64,000 nucleotides of DNA from Planktothrix agardhii NIES-204 (lineage in GTDB: Bacteria > Cyanobacteriota > Cyanobacteriia > Cyanobacteriales > Microcoleaceae): contig AP017991.1 in assembly GCA_003609755.1 (NCBI GenBank), forward strand, positions 2,125,501 through 2,189,500, in the 5' to 3' direction. The notes under the pieces are model-generated. The model was not told where the DNA came from and did no database searches. It saw nothing but the letters and a program-made list of their open reading frames with translations. Within the stretch, counting starts at the first letter, position 1. Each line of letters starts with the position of its first letter. A program made the position numbers and the translations under genes. Shown piece after piece: positions 58,317-64,000 of this stretch.

Positions 58317-58877
58317 ATGGCTGTCAATTCTAACCCAATGTTTTTTCTGTCCGATGACTGGTTAACCATTATTTTCCGCTTAGGAATAGCTTTGTTAATT
58401 GGAGGTGTGATTGGATTAGATCGTGAGCAACCAAGTAGACCAGCCGGACTGAGAACCTATATGGTTGTTAGCTTAGGGGCTGCAATTTTTGTGATGATTA
58501 CCCTACAAGCCGGGTTTGATCTTAACTCAACTAATGCTTTGAGTCGTAGTATTCAAGGCATTGCAACGGGAGTGGGATTTATTGGGGCAGGAATTATTTT
58601 GCAGCAGTCAAGACCCAATCTTAAACCCAAAGTTAAAGGACTAACTTCGGCAGCAGCTTTATGGTTAACCGCAGGTTTAGGAACTGCCGCTGGATGTGGA
58701 TTATGGCGGATGAGTTTAATTGGAACCTTAATGACCTTACTCATTTTAAGAGGGTTCAAAAAAGTCAAACTGACTTCAATTTATCGGCTACGAGTTTATA
58801 AACCCTTTTATAAACGGCAACGAATTCCTCGTCCTAAAACTCCAACACATACTGAGGGAACGAATTCAGAAGACTAA
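58317..58877 (+). CDS. MgtC/SapB-family membrane protein
   Basis: From ATG 58317 the protein has 186 residues. Family landmarks are RLGIALLIGGVIGLDREQPS (with the RE-x-x-xxPAGLRT stretch: REQPSRPAGLRTYMVVSLGA), GIATGVGFIGAGIIL and GLTSAAALWLTAGLGTAAGC. Four to five helices are visible. The short tail (TPTHTEGTNSED) lacks the ACT-like domain of longer MgtC proteins. MgtC homologues are tied to low-magnesium survival and ATP-synthase control; the cyanobacterial role is unproved. A TTG start at 58299 would add six residues. Confidence 0.88.
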   Translation: MAVNSNPMFFLSDDWLTIIFRLGIALLIGGVIGLDREQPSRPAGLRTYMVVSLGAAIFVMITLQAGFDLNSTNALSRSIQGIATGVGFIGAGIILQQSRPNLKPKVKGLTSAAALWLTAGLGTAAGCGLWRMSLIGTLMTLLILRGFKKVKLTSIYRLRVYKPFYKRQRIPRPKTPTHTEGTNSED

Positions 58878-58898
58878 GAACACAAAAAACCCTAAAAA

Positions 58899-59588
58899 AT
58901 GAACCCATTAATTGCTGATATTTTCACTGGAATTGCCACCTTTACCGCCACAAATGTTGATGATCTTCTCATCCTCACCCTATTTTTTTCCAAAGTCAAT
59001 GATCAGTTCCGCCCTCGCCAAATTATCATCGGTCAATATTTAGGATTTGTTCTGCTCTTACTTGCCAGTTTGCCCGGTTTTTTTGGCAGTTTATTTATTC
59101 CTTATGATTGGATTCGCTGGTTAGGTGTAGTTCCGGTGATTTTTGGGATTTCTTATCTATTAAAATCCAAAACAGACAAGGAGGAAGATTTAAAAGATGT
59201 AGAAACTCTAAAAATATCAAATAACCCTTCTTTCTGGCAAAATTGGTTATCTCCTCAAATCTATGGAGTTGCAGCGATAACGGTTGCCAATGGTAGTGAT
59301 AATATTGCGATTTATTTTACCCTATTTGCCAGTAGTAGTTGGGAAAGTCTATTAACCATAATATGTACATTTTTATTCCTGGTAGGGGTTTGGTGTTATC
59401 TTGCCTATCGGTTAACCCGTTTTCCCGCTATTTCCAGAATTTTAACCGGGTATGGTCATACCTTTGTTCCCTGTGTGTTAATTGGTTTAGGAGTTTTGAT
59501 CGTCAAAGAGAACCTTTTATTAGCACTTCTAGCCCTGTTCATTAGTTATGCTTGGGTCTTATTTTCTAGTCCCGATAAAATAACCTGA
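58899..59588 (+). CDS. CadD-family cadmium-resistance-type transporter
   Basis: A 229-residue membrane protein with five to six helices. Family features are FTGIATFTATNVDDLLILTL (N-terminal NxDD), QIIIGQYLGFVLLLLASLPG and GVAAITVANGSDNIAIYFTL (the N-x-x-D-N motif). These belong to the CadD/LysE-like group of cation exporters. Actual substrate, cadmium or another cation, is not determined. It starts 21 nt after the MgtC-like gene, so they are probably co-transcribed. Confidence 0.85.
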   Translation: MNPLIADIFTGIATFTATNVDDLLILTLFFSKVNDQFRPRQIIIGQYLGFVLLLLASLPGFFGSLFIPYDWIRWLGVVPVIFGISYLLKSKTDKEEDLKDVETLKISNNPSFWQNWLSPQIYGVAAITVANGSDNIAIYFTLFASSSWESLLTIICTFLFLVGVWCYLAYRLTRFPAISRILTGYGHTFVPCVLIGLGVLIVKENLLLALLALFISYAWVLFSSPDKIT

Positions 59589-59703
59589 GTTGAATTTTAG
59601 AATTAAGGGGCTATTTCTGAAACCCTTCAATCATAAATTGACTACTGGCAATTTCCACAATCTAGGTTAAGACAGTTCTCTCTATTTTTTTTAATTCTAA
59701 ACA

Positions 59704-60165
59704 ATGAAAACTGAAGATTATACCGAAACTAACTCCTCTAAATCGATGGACTTACCAGACTCTAAACCTGAAACTAATCAAAAGCGAAAAAAACTCAATC
59801 CCTCCCGGGTTCGAGATCATTTAGCCAATGAACGTACCTATCTAGCTTGGATGCGAACTGCGGTTGGTTTAATGGGATTTGGGGTGGTGATTTTACGTCT
59901 GCGCGCTTTTCAACCCATTGCTGTCCCTGGCCCCGGTTATGGCTGGAAATTAGGATTATTATTTTCCGGGGTAGGTTTATTAACCGTATTATTATCGACG
60001 TTTCAATATTTTGTTGTCCGTCGAGATATTGAAGAAGATAGTTATGAACCCCCTGACCGTTGGGTGATTTTATTTAGTTTAGCAATTACATTATTAGGGT
60101 CAGGAATTATTTATTTTGTTTTCACCAGTCCTGTATCCAGTCCCCTTGATTTTGGTGGTTTTTAA
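59704..60165 (+). CDS. DUF202 (YidH-like) membrane protein
   Basis: A 153-residue protein. Residues 1-38 are polar and Ser/Lys-rich. The DUF202 core follows: RVRDHLANERTYLAWMRTAV, GLMGFGVVILRLRAFQ, then helices at about 78-98 (LGLLFSGVGLLTVLLSTF) and 115-138 (VILFSLAITLLGSGIIYFVF). DUF202 proteins are small three-helix membrane proteins of unknown function, often near stress or transport genes. It is on the same strand as the CadD-like gene (115-nt gap). Confidence 0.88.
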   Translation: MKTEDYTETNSSKSMDLPDSKPETNQKRKKLNPSRVRDHLANERTYLAWMRTAVGLMGFGVVILRLRAFQPIAVPGPGYGWKLGLLFSGVGLLTVLLSTFQYFVVRRDIEEDSYEPPDRWVILFSLAITLLGSGIIYFVFTSPVSSPLDFGGF

Positions 60166-60213
60166 TAACAGGTGATAATAGGGTGCAAAGGAGTAAGAAT
60201 TAAGGGTTAATAT

Positions 60214-61179
60214 CTATTCCTTTTCCGCCTCTACTCGTTCAATGTCTTCCACTAAAAAAACTAATGTAAAATTCTGCCTCATTTTTTGATTAATAAAATC
60301 TTGAACTAAACCGACTTGTCTTGGAGTAACAGGTTCGGTAGCTCGAACTTTTAAATAAGCAATAGGAGGATCTTGTTTCCAATCAATATAAGTTTCCTGT
60401 AAATCTACCCGTTGTCCCGTTAAGGTTTGCTGTTCAAAAATATTTCTTAAATCAGTTTGTAGTTGCAGTTGAGTTACGAACTGTAAAAAACTAATTCCTA
60501 AAGGAATAGCTAAAGCAGCAGCAATAAATAAAGTTAAAGCAAATTGTTTTCGCAGTCGGGAATAACCGGCTAAAATAAAAACGATCATACAAGCTAGGGC
60601 GATCCCAATTAAATTAGTTAAATAAAGTAAGGTTGCGCCATAACTTAAATCATAAAAACCTTGGGATAAAGTTAAACCAACCACGCATAAGGGAGGCATT
60701 AAAGCCACGGCAATTGCGGTTCCGGCTACTGCATCACTAATTCCCTTTTCTACCTTGGTAAAACCGCTTAATCCCCCCGCTACAACGGCAATTCCCAAGT
60801 CAATTAATGTCGGTTCAGTTCGGGCTAAAACTTCCGAACCAAAATCTTGAATCCCGGTTACTTTTCCTAAGATCATTGATAATATTAGTGCCACCACCGT
60901 TCCCACAATAATCGAGATAATACCACGGCGAGATAATTCTTGATCACTTTTTAAAAGACCAAAGGCTAATCCCCGCAAGGGTAACATAATCGGAGCCACT
61001 AACATCGCCCCAATAATCACGGCGGTACTATTACTTAATAATCCAAAGGTAGCAATTAAACAAGCTGTAATCACCAGGACGATATAGTTAAAGCACAGAG
61101 TAGATTCAGCTATTAAATCCTGGCGCATTTGGATGACGGCATCATCGGATACTTTTTTGAGTTTGAGTTTACTTTTCAT
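60214..61179 (-). CDS. DUF389 family membrane protein
   Basis: A 321-residue protein with eight or so hydrophobic segments. The conserved core is GLLSNSTAVIIGAMLVAPIM, then LPLRGLAFGLLKSDQELSRR, VVAGGLSGFTKVEKGISDAV and GTAIAVALMPPLCVVGLTLS. A C-terminal soluble part (about 235-321; PIAYLKVRATEPVTPRQVGL) ends the protein. The DUF389 family is uncharacterised biochemically. It is convergent with the DUF202 gene. Confidence 0.88.
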   Translation of the reverse strand: MKSKLKLKKVSDDAVIQMRQDLIAESTLCFNYIVLVITACLIATFGLLSNSTAVIIGAMLVAPIMLPLRGLAFGLLKSDQELSRRGIISIIVGTVVALILSMILGKVTGIQDFGSEVLARTEPTLIDLGIAVVAGGLSGFTKVEKGISDAVAGTAIAVALMPPLCVVGLTLSQGFYDLSYGATLLYLTNLIGIALACMIVFILAGYSRLRKQFALTLFIAAALAIPLGISFLQFVTQLQLQTDLRNIFEQQTLTGQRVDLQETYIDWKQDPPIAYLKVRATEPVTPRQVGLVQDFINQKMRQNFTLVFLVEDIERVEAEKE

Positions 61180-61242
61180 AATAAATATTAAGATTTATCA
61201 AGGTTGAAAAATCAGCGATTACTGATCGCTAACGGTGTTGGT

Positions 61243-62373
61243 TTAATTGTTGATAGGATTAAAATAATTTTTGATAATATTAATAATCCGTTCCGAAGCG
61301 TGACCATCCCCAAAGGGATTAATGGCATTTGCCATATTTTGATAGGCAATTTCATTCTTTAATAATAGACTCGCTTCTGTAAAAATATCCTGTGATCTTG
61401 TCCCAACTAATTTAGCGGTTCCTGCTTCCACAGCTTCAGGACGTTCTGTAGTTGTTCTTAATACTAATACCGGTTTTCCTAAACTGGGTGCTTCCTCTTG
61501 TAATCCCCCGGAATCCGTTAATACAAAATAACAGCGATCAATCGCCGCCACTAATTCGGTATAATCTAAAGGTTCGGCGAGAAATATCCGGGGATGATTC
61601 CCTAATTTTTCGGTTAAAGGTTCCCTAACCGTTGGATTTTTATGCAAAGGTAATAATAGGGCCGTATCAGGAAATTCATTCAGAATTTTTAGGAATCCTT
61701 CCGCGATTCCTTCCAAGGGTTTTCCCCAATTTTCCCGCCGATGAACTGTGGCTAAAATTAACCGATAGTCCCTATTTTCTAATTCAGGAATATGGAGTTG
61801 AGGTTGTTGTTTAGCAACGGATAATAAAGCATCAATAACTGTATTTCCAGTGTGATGAATTTCTCCTAAAACTCCAGAATTTTTCAGGTTTTGAACTCCT
61901 TGAGTCGTGGGGGCAAAATGTAATTGGGTTAACTGAGAAATTAACCGCCGATTAGCTTCTTCAGGATAGGGATTAAACACATCATTGGTGCGTAATCCGG
62001 CTTCAACATGACCAACGGGAATTTTTTGATAAAAAGCGGCTAAACTTGCAGCAAAAGCCGTGGTTGTATCTCCTTGAACTAATACTAAATGGGGATTTAA
62101 TTGTTTGAATAAATCTTCTAATCCCCGTAAACTTTTACAGGTAATATCCGTTAAGGTTTGCCGCGCTTGCATGATGTCTAAATCTTGGTCTGCGGTTAAA
62201 TTGAATAACGTCATCACCTGGGCCACCATTTCTCGATGTTGACCAGTTAAAACCACCTGGGTATCAAATCCAGACGTTTGTTTTAACCGTTGAATTACAG
62301 GGGCTAATTTAATCGCTTCTGGGCGAGTCCCAAAAATAACCATAACTCGGAGAGGAATAGGGGGCATAATCAT
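61243..62373 (-). CDS. wecB: UDP-N-acetylglucosamine 2-epimerase (non-hydrolysing)
   Basis: A 376-residue enzyme interconverting UDP-GlcNAc and UDP-ManNAc for surface polysaccharides. Motifs are VMVIFGTRPEAIKLAPVIQR, VVLTGQHREMV, VLVQGDTTTAFAASLAAFYQ, VGHVEAGLRTNDVFNPYPEE, TVHRRENWG and LTDSGGLQEEAPSLGKPVLV, with the catalytic Asp/Glu/His positions present. The start could be the first ATG at 62373 or the second at 62367. It stands alone; no glycosyltransferase or dehydrogenase partner is adjacent. Confidence 0.95.
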   Translation of the reverse strand: MIMPPIPLRVMVIFGTRPEAIKLAPVIQRLKQTSGFDTQVVLTGQHREMVAQVMTLFNLTADQDLDIMQARQTLTDITCKSLRGLEDLFKQLNPHLVLVQGDTTTAFAASLAAFYQKIPVGHVEAGLRTNDVFNPYPEEANRRLISQLTQLHFAPTTQGVQNLKNSGVLGEIHHTGNTVIDALLSVAKQQPQLHIPELENRDYRLILATVHRRENWGKPLEGIAEGFLKILNEFPDTALLLPLHKNPTVREPLTEKLGNHPRIFLAEPLDYTELVAAIDRCYFVLTDSGGLQEEAPSLGKPVLVLRTTTERPEAVEAGTAKLVGTRSQDIFTEASLLLKNEIAYQNMANAINPFGDGHASERIINIIKNYFNPINN

Positions 62374-62459
62374 TAATAATTGTCAATAAAAAGTTAAATG
62401 AATTAGAGAATTTATCAAGGTTTAACTATCCATTTTCCCTTTATTAAGGGAGGATTAAT

Positions 62460-64000
62460 TTAAGATTGTTTGACTTCTAAGGTTCTAATTCTATTGATAG
62501 CCGCAGCTAATTCAAATCGTCGGAATATTGCTAAATCTCCTTGGGGAAATGGGGCAATAATATCTAATCCTTTGGTAGCAATATCATTCATAATTTGATC
62601 TAAAATTTGAGGTAGGGTTTTCTCTCCATTAATATACTGTTGTTTAGCATAAACCATTGCCGCTGCGATCGCGCGTAATTGATCTTGAGAAACCAATTGT
62701 TCCACCGCAGAAACATCAATATCTTCGGTTCCAAATAATACCTCATCCACATTCCTAACCTTCACCCGCACATCCCAACGTCCCCGACTAGGATCTAAAC
62801 TTTCAGAAAGAGGAATTCGCGGACGAATAACACCAAAGTTTTCACCCCCTTCTAAGGTGCGACCCGTACTATATTGATAGGCGATTTCTTTGGCTTTTGC
62901 GGTTAATTCTACGGCTTGAAAATTCTCCATTCCGATTACCTGATCTGCGACATCAAAATAATCCCCACTACCTCCCATAACTAAAATAGTAGACACAGAA
63001 TAATCATTATAAAGTTGGCGAACTTTATCAATAAAAGGAGTAATTGGTTCTTGATTTTTAGAAATTAATGCTTGCATTCGGCGATCGCGAATCATAAAAT
63101 TAGTGGCGGCGGTATCTTCATCTACTAATAATACCGCCGGAATTGAGGGAGAATTTTCGGCTAAAACTAATGCCTCTAATGCTTCCATAATATTAGCAGC
63201 TTGGGAGGTACTTCCACTGGCATTTTCCGTGGAGAATTGCGTTGTCGAACGACCTTGAGGTAATTGATTAATAAATGCAGAAATATCCACTCCCGCCACA
63301 CTGCGACCATCCTCCGCCCTAATTTTTACCGCCGATGGATTGGTAATCACAAATTCCCGACCATCCCCAGGAATATGATTATAAACCCCTAGTTCAATTG
63401 CTTTTAATAGGGTTGATTTTCCATGATAACCGCCACCGACAATTAAAGTGATTCCTTGAGAAATTCCCATGCCTTTAATTAATCCTTGGTTGGGACAATT
63501 AAACTCCACTTCTAAGGATTTTGGGGATTGAAAAGTAATCACATTTTCTGTCAAAGGGCGACTATCAACCCCACTTTTACGGGGTAAAATTGCACCATTG
63601 GCGACAAAGGCAACTAACGCTTTTTCGGCTAATTTTTCCCGTAAATAATCCGCATCTTCTGCCGTTTCAATATGATGTTTAATAGCCTGTTTATCTAAAT
63701 TTTGATATCTTAAAGATCGGTCTACTAGGGTGGGAATATCATCACAAATCATCATCGTGGCTTGACGACCTAAAATATTGCGTCCCCGGGCAGGAAGTCC
63801 GACAAAAAAACGCATTTCTACCCCTTTTTCTGAAGTGGAAGCGGCCGTCCGTTCTAATATTTCCTGACCCATTTTTGTCACCGCAATCATGCCACTTTTG
63901 CCCGTTCCCCGATGGCTACTAATCTCGATTGCATTTTGATCAAATTCACGAATTAGATAGTCTCGCAGGGCAATTTCACGGCTGTGGGTGCGGTATAATT
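62460..64000 (-). CDS. ABC-class ATPase (PF09818 type), runs off right edge
   Basis: The frame does not begin at the ATG at 63890: it stays open to the window end with family-like sequence (HSREIALRDYLIREFDQ; EISSHRGTGKSG), so the true start is outside. Over 510 residues are visible. The P-loop is GGGYHGKST in TLIVGGGYHGKSTLLKAIEL. Other landmarks are QGRSTTQFSTENASGSTSQA and LLVDEDTAATNFMIRDRRMQ (Walker B region). These are features of the 'predicted ATPase of the ABC class' family, sometimes mis-annotated as an isopentenyl-diphosphate isomerase. Function unknown; no membrane helices. Confidence 0.88.
   Translation of the reverse strand, partial: LYRTHSREIALRDYLIREFDQNAIEISSHRGTGKSGMIAVTKMGQEILERTAASTSEKGVEMRFFVGLPARGRNILGRQATMMICDDIPTLVDRSLRYQNLDKQAIKHHIETAEDADYLREKLAEKALVAFVANGAILPRKSGVDSRPLTENVITFQSPKSLEVEFNCPNQGLIKGMGISQGITLIVGGGYHGKSTLLKAIELGVYNHIPGDGREFVITNPSAVKIRAEDGRSVAGVDISAFINQLPQGRSTTQFSTENASGSTSQAANIMEALEALVLAENSPSIPAVLLVDEDTAATNFMIRDRRMQALISKNQEPITPFIDKVRQLYNDYSVSTILVMGGSGDYFDVADQVIGMENFQAVELTAKAKEIAYQYSTGRTLEGGENFGVIRPRIPLSESLDPSRGRWDVRVKVRNVDEVLFGTEDIDVSAVEQLVSQDQLRAIAAAMVYAKQQYINGEKTLPQILDQIMNDIATKGLDIIAPFPQGDLAIFRRFELAAAINRIRTLEVKQS

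Noticed and set aside
63890-63890. ATG at 63890 as the start of the last gene
   Set aside because: The reading frame stays open to the window edge with conserved-looking sequence, so the gene continues outside.
1-64000. Other GTA-N8-TAC matches as NtcA sites
   Set aside because: The six defined bases are expected several times by chance in a window of this size; only the one with a correctly spaced -10 box in a regulator promoter is reported.

Overview
The window looks like chromosome of a filamentous, non-heterocystous cyanobacterium, with Planktothrix/Oscillatoria-like relatives the best guess. Four things support this. There is an AT-rich background with many GCGATCGC (HIP1-type) octamers. 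It carries cyanobacterium-specific genes: ndhN, ldpA, a Ycf45-like R3H ATPase and a BCD/PucC-type transporter. The ribosomal superoperon lacks rpmD and rpsN and runs rplC to prfA in cyanobacterial order. Short dispersed inverted repeats built on CAGTTATCAGT / ACTGATAACTG are frequent. The genus is inference; nothing here proves it.

Layout. 1-2.6 kb (minus): the first codons of a C5 DNA methyltransferase at the edge, a DUF433-like fragment, a PPC-domain lipoprotein and an ORC/AAA-like ATPase. 2.7-5.6 kb: polA. 5.7-6.2 kb: a MazF/PemK-type toxin-antitoxin pair. 6.65-11.8 kb (plus): a VanZ-like protein, a GH116 beta-glucosidase/glucosylceramidase, an MsbA-like ABC exporter and a small membrane protein. 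11.9-14 kb: a cNMP-binding-like protein and a BCD/PucC transporter. 14.2-23.5 kb (minus): a chemosensory operon transcribed cheR(TPR)-tandem cheW-mcp-mcp-cheA(REC)-cheB, with a complete methylation/demethylation pair and two receptors lacking a visible HAMP domain. 23.6-27.4 kb (minus): Ycf45-like ATPase, ldpA, ndhN. 27.5-46.6 kb (plus): the S10/spc/alpha superoperon with secY, adk, infA, rpmJ, rpoA, truA, rplM-rpsI, rpmE and prfA, preceded by a near-consensus promoter and a leader of about 490 nt. 46.7-52.4 kb: a response regulator, an ABC-F ATPase, Uma2, DprA, a tnpB relic and a D-lactate-type dehydrogenase. 52.5-56.5 kb: a pilin-GH protein, a thioredoxin-TPR protein, gene relics and a prohibitin homologue. 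56.5-61.2 kb: a divergent LysR / Crp-family regulator pair, then MgtC-, CadD-, DUF202- and DUF389-type membrane proteins. 61.2-64 kb (minus): UDP-GlcNAc 2-epimerase and an ABC-class ATPase running off the right edge.

Most genes are conserved housekeeping genes. The unusual material is: (i) the dispersed repeats, which sit in many gaps of the ribosomal superoperon and supply the last codons of L29 and L15, and apparently of CheR, LdpA, RpoA and Uma2; (ii) loss of the third catalytic aspartate of the DNA polymerase I proofreading site; (iii) the adaptation-capable chemosensory operon with HAMP-less receptors; (iv) a divergent regulator promoter with an 8-bp inverted repeat and an NtcA-type box; (v) several gene relics. 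No CRISPR array, rRNA or tRNA was recognised. I did not find a clearly new multi-gene system; the repeat-tailed ribosomal genes are the strongest unusual signal.
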